The notes under the pieces: generated by a model
The model's input: only the letters and a program-made list of their open reading frames with translations
Told to the model about the DNA's origin: nothing
The model's database searches: none
Position numbers and translations under genes: made by a program
Part shown: one piece after another, positions 16,188 through 23,629 of the stretch
Position numbering within the stretch: position 1 is the first letter of the stretch
Layout: each line of letters begins with the position of its first letter
Source: DASRWI01 sp035654655
GTDB taxonomy: Bacteria; Bacteroidota; Ignavibacteria; Ignavibacteriales; Ignavibacteriaceae
Direction of reading: 5' to 3'
Assembly: GCA_035654655.1 (NCBI GenBank)
Contig: DASRWI010000031.1
Span: 62,001-126,000, forward strand
Length of the DNA: 64,000 bases

Positions 16188-18320
16188 ATGCTTTCTAAAA
16201 AAATGATATATCTTATATTTTCAATTCTTTTAATCCAACAAGTTTCTTTCACACAATCAAATAATTATCTTCCTTTAAAAGTTGGTAATAAATGGCAATA
16301 CGCTGCTTTTTGGGAAAGGCATGGTACTTTCATTTTAGAAGTAACTAAGGACACCATAATAAATGGTAAACAACATTTTTATTTCACAGCAGATAATTAT
16401 AATACCTTAATCATAATGCACGATTGGATTAGATATGATTCGACTGAAAACAAGCTATATATTTTTAGAAATGGAAATGAATATTTACACTTGAAATTTA
16501 ATGTTGCATTGAATGATACTTTTACAATGATGGAAATGGATAGGCAATGTTATCCAACGAACTTAAAAACTGCTCAGGTAATTAGTTATGAAGAAAATTC
16601 TATTTATTTTAATTTAACTTCAACACTAATTCAATATGCTTATGAGCGTTGTGGAGGTTATTCCTGGGATTCTTATCTAAAAGGATTAGGTATAACGAAC
16701 ATAAAAGTTCCTACTGCATTTTCATCAATTGATTATAAATTAATCAGAGCAATTGTTGATGGTACGTCATACACTGATAATGTAAAGCCAATCATAAATA
16801 TTACCCCTGTTTATTATACAAATAAATATAATTTAAGCATAGATGCTATTGTTACTCATACTTATGATGATAATTATTCTAATGGCGGATATTTTATAAA
16901 AGAAGCTGAACTTCAATCAATATATGTTAAAGGCATTGATACAATATACAATCAACCGGTAGTTGGAGTTCAACAATCGCAACAGACATTATACAGATTT
17001 AATTTCACTCTTGATTCTGCTAAAATAAATTCAGGTTATTCTTTTTATTATAAGATTTATGCTCAAGATAAAGGAATAATTCCTGAAGATACAACGACTG
17101 AATATTTCCAATTACAATATTCAGGTTCAGTTCAAATGTGGGAAAAACTTAATAGCGGAATTAATAACATTCCAATTTCATCTATTAGTTTTCCAAGAAA
17201 TGATTTAGGTTTTGCAACAGTATTCGACCAGATAAATGGTTTATCTTCCTTTACATTACTTAAAACCCCTAACATGGGAGATACCTGGACATCAAAGGTT
17301 GTTAATGGATTGAGATTCCCAAGTCAAATTTATTTTGTTAATGATAAATTAGGGTTTATCTCGGGGTACGGGGATATTGGTGGAGTAGTATTAAGAACTA
17401 CTAACTCAGGAACCAGTTGGACTAAATATGATTTAGGTGCAGGTGGTACGAGTCCAATTGGGATTAATTTTATAAATGAAAAAACCGGATTTATAATTGC
17501 AAGATTAACTAATGGAAGTATATTATACAAAACTACTGATGGTGGAAACAGTTGGAATAACTTTACAAATCTAGGTCAATATCACTATAAAAACATTCAA
17601 TTCATTGATTCACTAAATGGATGGATATCTGGTGCTAAGCTATTGAAAACCACTAATGGAGGGCAAAGCTTTACTCCATTAGCTGAGGGTTTATACTTTA
17701 ATGATGTTCATTTTTTTGATTTATTAAATGGAATAGGAATTTCTGCATCAAGTGGCAAAATAAGGAAAACAACCGATGGAGGTCAAAATTGGATTGATGT
17801 AAATTCTCCAGAGTTAGCTTATAATGATTTAGTATTTTTAACTGAATGGCATGGCTTTGCTATTGGTCCTTCCGGTACAATAGTCTTTACTTCAGATGGA
17901 GGTAATAATTGGGAATCAGAACAATCTACAGTAATGTCAGATTTGAAATCCGTTTATACAGATGGATTTAATGTATGGGCTACAGGAGATAATGGAACAA
18001 TACTAAGAAAGTTTTTAATTTGGGTAGATGTTGATGAAATGTATAATAATCTTACAAATGATTTTGAACTAAGTCAAAATTATCCTAATCCTTTTAATCC
18101 ATCGACAAAGATAAAATATACTATTCCTAAACAAGGATTAGTAACGATTAAGGTTTATGATGTTCTTGGAAAAGAAATTGCTCAATTAATTAATGAAAAA
18201 AAGAACATAGGTGAATATGAAGTTGAATTTGATGGAAGTAGATTATCTTCAGGAATTTATTTTTATCAGATACAAGCAGGGGAGTATTTGCAAACAAGAA
18301 AGATGGTGTTGATGAAGTAA
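16188..18320 (+). CDS. Secreted YCF48/BNR-repeat protein with T9SS sorting domain (first of tandem pair)
   Basis: A 710-residue protein exported by Sec and then T9SS. Signal peptide about 1-24 (MIYLIFSILLIQQVSFTQS). Residues about 25-310 are a domain starting NNYLPLKVGNKWQYA that I recognise only as common in secreted proteins of this group. Residues about 320-610 hold some six repeats ending in TTDGGxxW-type motifs, the YCF48/BNR beta-propeller pattern. The last ~85 residues are the sorting domain: FELSQNYPNPFNPSTKIKY, VYDVLGKEIAQL, LSSGIYFYQIQAG and KMVLMK. Ligand and function are unknown. The C-terminal region is nearly the same as that of the next gene. Confidence 0.88.
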   Translation: MLSKKMIYLIFSILLIQQVSFTQSNNYLPLKVGNKWQYAAFWERHGTFILEVTKDTIINGKQHFYFTADNYNTLIIMHDWIRYDSTENKLYIFRNGNEYLHLKFNVALNDTFTMMEMDRQCYPTNLKTAQVISYEENSIYFNLTSTLIQYAYERCGGYSWDSYLKGLGITNIKVPTAFSSIDYKLIRAIVDGTSYTDNVKPIINITPVYYTNKYNLSIDAIVTHTYDDNYSNGGYFIKEAELQSIYVKGIDTIYNQPVVGVQQSQQTLYRFNFTLDSAKINSGYSFYYKIYAQDKGIIPEDTTTEYFQLQYSGSVQMWEKLNSGINNIPISSISFPRNDLGFATVFDQINGLSSFTLLKTPNMGDTWTSKVVNGLRFPSQIYFVNDKLGFISGYGDIGGVVLRTTNSGTSWTKYDLGAGGTSPIGINFINEKTGFIIARLTNGSILYKTTDGGNSWNNFTNLGQYHYKNIQFIDSLNGWISGAKLLKTTNGGQSFTPLAEGLYFNDVHFFDLLNGIGISASSGKIRKTTDGGQNWIDVNSPELAYNDLVFLTEWHGFAIGPSGTIVFTSDGGNNWESEQSTVMSDLKSVYTDGFNVWATGDNGTILRKFLIWVDVDEMYNNLTNDFELSQNYPNPFNPSTKIKYTIPKQGLVTIKVYDVLGKEIAQLINEKKNIGEYEVEFDGSRLSSGIYFYQIQAGEYLQTRKMVLMK

Positions 18321-18332
18321 TTTTTTAATAAA

Positions 18333-18364
18333 ATGATGCTACATTAGAAATAATGTAGCATCAT
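18333..18364. repeat. Perfect stem-loop between the tandem YCF48-type genes
   Basis: Arms 18333-18345 and 18352-18364 (ATGATGCTACATT and its exact complement) with a 6-base loop. There is no T-run after it on either strand, so it may end or stabilise the upstream mRNA rather than act as a classical terminator. Confidence 0.6.
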
Positions 18365-18471
18365 AAAATTGATAAAAGTCTCGTGCTATCTTCATATCAA
18401 TAAATAATATCAGGTGCTACAACAAAGAAGTTAAATATTTTCTAATATTTAGCTGACTAAATGGAGCATTA

Positions 18472-20646
18472 ATGAAAAAAGTTGCTATTGTAATAATATT
18501 TTTCTCATTTTCCTTCTTATACTCTCAAACAAATTGGTACTGGCAAAATCCTTATCCAACGGGTGAAGATGTTTTAGATATCGATTTTGTCAATGAAGAT
18601 GTTGGATGGATTCAGCTTAAGAAGAGTATTATGATTACAACTAATGGTGGTACTTCCTGGAAAAATCAAGCTTACTTTGATTCTATTGTTACTAATATGG
18701 AATTTGTAACAAAGGAAATTGGCTATATTATAATTGGCTCTTCTAATTTATTGAAAACGACTAACAGTGGTTCAAGCTGGATTAAATTAAATTTGGGTAA
18801 TTATTTATATAACAAGCTAATGTTTCTCGATGAAAATAATGGATTCGTTGTCGGTAGTTCAATACTGAAAACAATTAATGGTGGGGTTAGTTGGACTGAA
18901 ATATTCAATAATACTCAAGGATACGAATTCTGGAATTTATGGTGTACAGATGAAAATAATATAACCTTAATAGCAAAGAGGTCACTTATATTTGGAACAA
19001 CAGATGGAGGAATTAACTGGATTCAGCAGACCAGTGCTTTTTCGACAGATGGTTTAGCCATTGATGTTTCTTTTACTGATAAGTATAATGGGTTTATTTC
19101 CATTATGCATTTTGAAGAAGATGAAGATTATGTGAAAGATTATGGCGGTCTGCAAAGAACAACAGATGGAGGGAATACCTGGACAAAGATTTGGAACAGG
19201 AGTACTTGGAATATTAATTTTATTAATAGAGATATAGGATTTGTTAAAGGACATTTTTATTGGCTAAAAACAACTAACGGCGGTATATCATGGTTTAATT
19301 ATGATATTCACGGTGCACTTATTGCTTTCCCAAATGATAGTATTGGCTATGCAGTTGGAGGATGGAATGTAATTTCCAAAACAACTAACGGTGGTGATGA
19401 TTGGTTTAGTATTGGTAAAAGGTTTGATTATGGCTCAATAGTAGATGTTGCTTTTTGGGATGTGTACAATGGAATTGCATTAAGTGATAGTGGAATATTG
19501 AGAACAACTAATAGAGGAGCTCAGTGGAAATTACTATCATCTACTAAGGGCTTTGAATATGTTTCTTTAATTGATGAAAATATTGGAATTGCTGTAAGCG
19601 GTTATGGTGGAAACATTTTAAGAACAACTGATAAAGGTCTTTCCTGGGAAGAAAAGAATATTCCCACCGATAATGTTTATGGTGTAAGTTTTTCAGATAG
19701 TTACACTGGAATTATTATTGCTGATGGGGGACATTTATATAAAACAAATAATGGTGGCGATGATTGGATTAATTTACCTCAAAATACTAACGGCTTATTT
19801 CCATATAGTATACATTTATTTGATTCATTAAATGGTATTGCAATTGGACCTAAATATAATCCATCAAGCGGATTAATATTCGGGATAATGAATACAACTG
19901 ATGGTGGTAATAGTTGGATTCAAACATATATGAGTTTGAATAATAAGGAAACATTAGATGAAATTGCTTTTGCTGATAGAAATAATGGTTTTATCGCTGG
20001 TAGAAGAGTTGTTCAAAGCTGGCCTAATAATTATGAAAGAATATTTTTACTAAGAACTACTGATGGAGGAATTACCTGGGTCAAAAAAGATATTCAAGAT
20101 TTACCTTGTACTTCTTTGGAAATTGAATACCCAAATGTAAATAATTGTTGTTTATATTTTACCGATTTTGGAAGTAATCAGACTTATTATGCTTATTCAT
20201 CAGATGGAGGAAATAATTGGGTATATGAAAAATCATTACTAAACACTATGATTAATAGATTATACTACTATAACGCACAAACAGGGTATATGGTTGGACG
20301 ACAATCTACTATCCTTAGTACAGTTGATGTATTTAATCCATCTACAATTTCTGAATTAAGTGGAAAAGAAAATAGTTTAATAACCTCATTTACTTTATTT
20401 CAAAATTATCCCAATCCTTTTAATCCTTCTACTAAAATAAAATATACTGTTCCAAAGCAAGGATTAGTTTCAATTAAGGTTTATGATGTTCTTGGGAAAG
20501 AAGTAATTCAATTAGTAAATGAAGAAAAAAATGTAGGGGAATTTGAAATAGAATTTGATGGAAGCAAATTATCTTCAGGAATTTATTTTTATCGGATACA
20601 AGCAGGGGAGTATATGAATACTAAGAAGATGGTGCTGATGAAGTAA
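18472..20646 (+). CDS. Secreted YCF48/BNR-repeat protein with T9SS sorting domain (second of tandem pair)
   Basis: A 724-residue exported protein. The signal peptide is about residues 1-19 (VAIVIIFFSFSFLYSQ). From residue ~20 to ~620 it consists almost wholly of about 13 repeats with TTNGGxSW/TTDGGxxW ends, spaced roughly 40-50 residues, predicting one or two YCF48-type beta-propellers. The final ~80 residues are the T9SS C-terminal domain (LFQNYPNPFNPSTKIKY to TKKMVLMK). Unlike the preceding gene it has no N-terminal extra domain. Likely anchored at the cell surface or released; binding partner unknown. Tail identity with the first copy indicates gene duplication or exchange. Confidence 0.88.
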   Translation: MKKVAIVIIFFSFSFLYSQTNWYWQNPYPTGEDVLDIDFVNEDVGWIQLKKSIMITTNGGTSWKNQAYFDSIVTNMEFVTKEIGYIIIGSSNLLKTTNSGSSWIKLNLGNYLYNKLMFLDENNGFVVGSSILKTINGGVSWTEIFNNTQGYEFWNLWCTDENNITLIAKRSLIFGTTDGGINWIQQTSAFSTDGLAIDVSFTDKYNGFISIMHFEEDEDYVKDYGGLQRTTDGGNTWTKIWNRSTWNINFINRDIGFVKGHFYWLKTTNGGISWFNYDIHGALIAFPNDSIGYAVGGWNVISKTTNGGDDWFSIGKRFDYGSIVDVAFWDVYNGIALSDSGILRTTNRGAQWKLLSSTKGFEYVSLIDENIGIAVSGYGGNILRTTDKGLSWEEKNIPTDNVYGVSFSDSYTGIIIADGGHLYKTNNGGDDWINLPQNTNGLFPYSIHLFDSLNGIAIGPKYNPSSGLIFGIMNTTDGGNSWIQTYMSLNNKETLDEIAFADRNNGFIAGRRVVQSWPNNYERIFLLRTTDGGITWVKKDIQDLPCTSLEIEYPNVNNCCLYFTDFGSNQTYYAYSSDGGNNWVYEKSLLNTMINRLYYYNAQTGYMVGRQSTILSTVDVFNPSTISELSGKENSLITSFTLFQNYPNPFNPSTKIKYTVPKQGLVSIKVYDVLGKEVIQLVNEEKNVGEFEIEFDGSKLSSGIYFYRIQAGEYMNTKKMVLMK

Positions 20647-20654
20647 ATCCAGAA

Positions 20655-20747
20655 TGTCTTTGCGAGGAGTTTTACGACAGCTTGCCCCTATGGGGAAGCA
20701 ATCTTTGGGATTTATTTTTTAGCTGAGATTGCTTCGGCGTCCCAATA
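20655..20747. repeat. Degenerate interspersed palindromic repeat (GCGAGGAG...GAAGCAATCT type)
   Basis: Non-coding DNA between two convergent genes carries TTTGCGAGGAG at its left side and a perfect 10-bp inverted repeat GAAGCAATCT/AGATTGCTTC (20695-20704 and 20726-20735) followed by GGCGTCCCAAT. The combination of a GCGAGGAG block with GAAGCAATCT arms matches an interspersed repeat I know from many bacterial genomes, in which the ends read toward CTCGCAATGAC. The copy is imperfect, and no target duplication is visible. Its base composition is more G+C rich than the surroundings. Confidence 0.5.
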
Positions 20748-20765
20748 AATTGTGACACATTTTTT

Positions 20766-21917
20766 TTATGTCAAAGAATTATATTTTATCTCTCCACCTA
20801 TAATTGCTGCTTTGCAATTGAATTGATTATCTAATAGAACTAAATCAGCATCGTGACCAACACTTATGCATCCTTTTCTATCATCTATTTTTAACAGTTT
20901 TGCGGGATTTATAGTAATTGTATTTAATGCTTCTTCTATTGAGCATCTTGTAAATTCCATAAATTTATATGCAATGTTTCCTAAAGACATTGTCGAACCA
21001 ATTAATGTACCATCAGGATATTTTGCTGCTCCGCCTTCAGAAATATATTCTTTCCCATTGTAAATATATTTTCCTTCAGGCAACCCCATTGATTTCATCC
21101 CATCAGTAATAAGTATCATTCTTTTGCTGCCAAGTACTTTGTATATTAATCTTATTATCGAAGGATGAAGATGATGTCCATCGCTGATAACTTGTGCTGT
21201 AATGTTTTCATTTTCAAAGATTGCTCCAAGCGGTCCCGGATTTCGATGATGCAAAGGTTTCATAGCATTAAAGAAATGTGTCACGTGGTTTATCCCTGCT
21301 TCAAATCCTTTTTTTGTTTGTTTGTAATCCGCTTCCGAATGTGCAAATGATGGGATTACATTATTTTCTTTTAAATATTTAATGACTTCTAATGAATTTT
21401 CTAATTCCGGGGCAATTGTCATCATTCGAACAGTGCTATCTGAAAGCTTTAAAATTTCTTTGATACCTTCTAATGATGGGGGATAGATACATTTTTCTGA
21501 AAGTCCACCTTTTTTCGAAGGATTAATAAATGGACCTTCAAGATGAAATCCTAAAAGATATGCTCCGGATAATTTTTGGTTAACATATTTTTTCAATTCA
21601 GTAATATGTTTGCTGTTATCCTCAGGGGTTACTACTGTTGTACCTAAGAATGAAGTAGTTCCTAATGAGGCAAGTGAGTGAGATATCTTTTCTAATGCTT
21701 CAATATTACCATCAAGTATATCTGAACCACCGGCACCTTGAAGATGGACTTCAATAAATCCAGGTGAAACTAAAAAGTTATGGCAATCTATAACTTCATA
21801 ATTTTTGCTATCTAAATGGTAACCAATGTGTTTGATAGTTGAATTCTTTATTTCTATATCAACAGTAGTTTCTGTTCTGTTGAATAAGCGGCAATTTTTT
21901 AAATATAATTTTTCCAT
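20766..21917 (-). CDS. nagA: N-acetylglucosamine-6-phosphate deacetylase
   Basis: Removes acetate from GlcNAc-6-phosphate to give glucosamine-6-phosphate, in amino-sugar catabolism or wall recycling. Visible: PGFIEVHLQGAGG (metal-site HxQ form, as in E. coli NagA), HLEGPFINPSKKGG, FAHSEADYKQT, HVTHFFNAMKPLHHRNPG and the catalytic LITDGMKSMG. The frame extends to an ATG at 21956, but that codon lies inside the terminator of the upstream terC gene; the ATG at 21917 (MEKLYLKNC) gives the normal start and ~383 residues. No nagB is in the window. The gene is transcribed away from the ROK-MFS-SIS set. Confidence 0.94.
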   Translation of the reverse strand: MEKLYLKNCRLFNRTETTVDIEIKNSTIKHIGYHLDSKNYEVIDCHNFLVSPGFIEVHLQGAGGSDILDGNIEALEKISHSLASLGTTSFLGTTVVTPEDNSKHITELKKYVNQKLSGAYLLGFHLEGPFINPSKKGGLSEKCIYPPSLEGIKEILKLSDSTVRMMTIAPELENSLEVIKYLKENNVIPSFAHSEADYKQTKKGFEAGINHVTHFFNAMKPLHHRNPGPLGAIFENENITAQVISDGHHLHPSIIRLIYKVLGSKRMILITDGMKSMGLPEGKYIYNGKEYISEGGAAKYPDGTLIGSTMSLGNIAYKFMEFTRCSIEEALNTITINPAKLLKIDDRKGCISVGHDADLVLLDNQFNCKAAIIGGEIKYNSLT

Positions 21918-21931
21918 AATGTTTAAAATAA

Positions 21932-21956
21932 TAAAGCCGCTGATAAACAGCGGCAT
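21932..21956 (-). terminator. Terminator hairpin after terC
   Basis: Perfect 7-bp stem GCCGCTG/CAGCGGC (21936-21942 and 21948-21954) with a 5-base loop, followed on the minus strand by a T-rich stretch. It lies 26-45 bases beyond the terC stop and separates the decarboxylase operon from nagA. Confidence 0.75.
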
Positions 21957-21981
21957 AATTCGTCAAGAAAAAAGAAAATAA

Positions 21982-22911
21982 TTAAATCGTATCTTTTGCT
22001 TCTTTGAAAATCATTGACGCAAATATTGATATCAATAATGCAGCTGCTATTACTATCAATGAAACTGATACAGAAACAGGATAAATTGATGATAACAACA
22101 TTTTAACACCAACAAAGAATAAAATGAAGGAGATTCCATATTTTAAATATCTGAACAAAGTAATAATACCAGCTAAGGCAAAGAACAACGAACGTAAGCC
22201 AAGAATTGCGAATAAGTTTGAAGTTACCGCTATGAATGTATTATTAGTAAATCCAAATATTGCAGGAATAGAATCTACTGCAAAAACTACATCTATTGAA
22301 GCTAATAAGATTAATGTTATGAAAGCTAATGTCAAATAAGTATCTCCATTCTCTTTTACAAAAAATCTATTAGTGATTTTTTCTCTTTTTACTTTGAAAA
22401 ATTTTGAAACCAATCTAACAAGAATGTTATTTTCAGGTTCAATAGTCTCGTCCTCTTCTTTAAACATTTTGAAAGCTGTATAAACTAACAGAGCACCAAA
22501 AATATAAATTAAAGGATGAAATAAGTTCACAATCCCGATACCTAAAAGAATAAAAGGAACTCTTAGTACAATAGCTCCAAGAACTCCCCATTTCATAATA
22601 TGAGGTTGATCGTATTCAGGAACTTTCATTATTGAAAATATTAGAATGAAAACAAATAAGTTATCAACTGATAATGAGTATTCAATTAAGTAGCAGGAAA
22701 TAAATTGTAATGCTTTTTCGTTCCCACCAGGCAAATACCTGTATATAATACCGGAGAATAATAAAGCTGTTAATATCCAAAGTCCTGTCCACTTCAAAGC
22801 ATTTTTAACTTTAATTGGACCTTTAGTATGATCAGTTACATACATATCTGCAGCGAATACTGCGACAAACAGAATTGCAAATATTCCCCAAAGAATAAGT
22901 TGAACGTTCAT
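21982..22911 (-). CDS. TerC/Alx-family integral membrane protein
   Basis: A 309-residue protein with about nine hydrophobic helices. The paired acidic motifs of the family are visible: SLSVDNLFVFILIF near residue 80 and ASIDVVFAVDSIPAIFG near residue 205. Known relatives (Alx, TerC, YceF) act in Mn2+ efflux, pH response or tellurite resistance and sometimes metallate exported proteins. The gene starts 3 bases after the biotin-carrier stop, so it is in the same transcript as the decarboxylase genes, and no separate yybP-ykoY-type leader is possible in that gap. Its link to the decarboxylase is unexplained. Confidence 0.92.
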   Translation of the reverse strand: MNVQLILWGIFAILFVAVFAADMYVTDHTKGPIKVKNALKWTGLWILTALLFSGIIYRYLPGGNEKALQFISCYLIEYSLSVDNLFVFILIFSIMKVPEYDQPHIMKWGVLGAIVLRVPFILLGIGIVNLFHPLIYIFGALLVYTAFKMFKEEDETIEPENNILVRLVSKFFKVKREKITNRFFVKENGDTYLTLAFITLILLASIDVVFAVDSIPAIFGFTNNTFIAVTSNLFAILGLRSLFFALAGIITLFRYLKYGISFILFFVGVKMLLSSIYPVSVSVSLIVIAAALLISIFASMIFKEAKDTI

Positions 22912-22914
22912 AAA

Positions 22915-23358
22915 TTATCCTCCAATCTCTATTAAGATATCACCTTCCAAAACAGCATCCCTGACATTAACCTTGATAGCTGTGATTGTACCTTCTTTGT
23001 CAGCTTTGATATTGTTTTCCATTTTCATTGCTTCAAGTACAAGAAGGGGATCACCTATTTTAACCCGATCACCTACTTTAGCTTTAATTTCAAGGATAAT
23101 TCCCGGAAGAGGTGATTTAATGTAGCCTGCACCTTTTGGGGATGAAGGTACATTAGTTCTTGATAAAGATTTATCGGAATCAGTTGATGGTTCAACTTTT
23201 GATCTTACCAGAACAGGAGTTTTTGATGTTGTAATTTTTTTATTTAATTCTACTGTATACTTAGTACCATTAACAACTACGTCTGCAATATTATCATCGA
23301 GTTTGATAATATCTACATCAAATTCTTTTTCCTTAATTTTTATTTTGTATTTTTTCAT
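22915..23358 (-). CDS. mmdC: Biotin carrier subunit of the decarboxylase
   Basis: A 147-residue biotinyl carrier protein. Residues 1-40 are a small N-terminal strand region, 45-75 a Ser/Pro/Lys-rich linker, and 78-147 the biotinyl domain with the acceptor lysine K112 in LEAMKMENNIKADKEG. It ferries CO2 from the alpha subunit (next but one upstream) to the membrane beta subunit encoded at 11813. The start overlaps the upstream stop as TAATG, so translation is coupled. A general acyl-CoA carboxylase carrier would look the same; the neighbours decide for methylmalonyl-CoA decarboxylase. Confidence 0.92.
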   Translation of the reverse strand: MKKYKIKIKEKEFDVDIIKLDDNIADVVVNGTKYTVELNKKITTSKTPVLVRSKVEPSTDSDKSLSRTNVPSSPKGAGYIKSPLPGIILEIKAKVGDRVKIGDPLLVLEAMKMENNIKADKEGTITAIKVNVRDAVLEGDILIEIGG

Positions 23359-23621
23359 TAGAAATTAGTCCGCATTTTAATAGGATATTGTCTTAGTCCG
23401 TAAATTTTAGAACTCCAAGGTGAATAAGGGCGCATAACTTTTTGCATAGTTATTATCATCTGTTCAAAATCGTGAACTTCAGATCTATATTTGTGAAGAG
23501 CATAAGTAATAACTGCTGCTATTTCAGCTTCCTCGTTCATTACTGCATCAGCTTCAGAACTTTTTTCAATCTTTACCTGAACTTCTTCTGATTGTTTTTT
23601 CTTTTTAAATAAGCTAAACAT
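23358..23621 (-). CDS. OadG/MmdD-type small subunit, soluble C-terminal part
   Basis: An 87-residue protein without a TM helix: a charged N-terminus (FSLFKKKKQSEEVQ) and then EEAEIAAVITYALHKYRSEV and YSPWSSKIYGLRQYP. This AAI-ALH and YSPWSSKIYGL pattern is what I know as the cytosolic tail of Bacteroidota OadG-like delta subunits, where it normally follows an N-terminal membrane helix in one chain. Here the helix-bearing half is a separate gene at 12945. SD AGGAG precedes the ATG, and it lies 8 bases after mmdA and overlaps mmdC by one base. Assignment rests on pattern memory. Confidence 0.7.
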   Translation of the reverse strand: MFSLFKKKKQSEEVQVKIEKSSEADAVMNEEAEIAAVITYALHKYRSEVHDFEQMIITMQKVMRPYSPWSSKIYGLRQYPIKMRTNF

Positions 23622-23629
23622 ACTTTCTC

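Noticed and set aside
16188..20646. CRISPR-like or DNA-level direct repeats in the YCF48 genes
   Set aside because: The repeats are protein-level (TTDGGxxW) with varied spacing and sequence, not a spaced array.
21918..21956. N-terminal extension of NagA starting MPLFISGF
   Set aside because: The ATG is at the foot of the terC terminator hairpin; the ATG at 21917 gives the standard NagA start.
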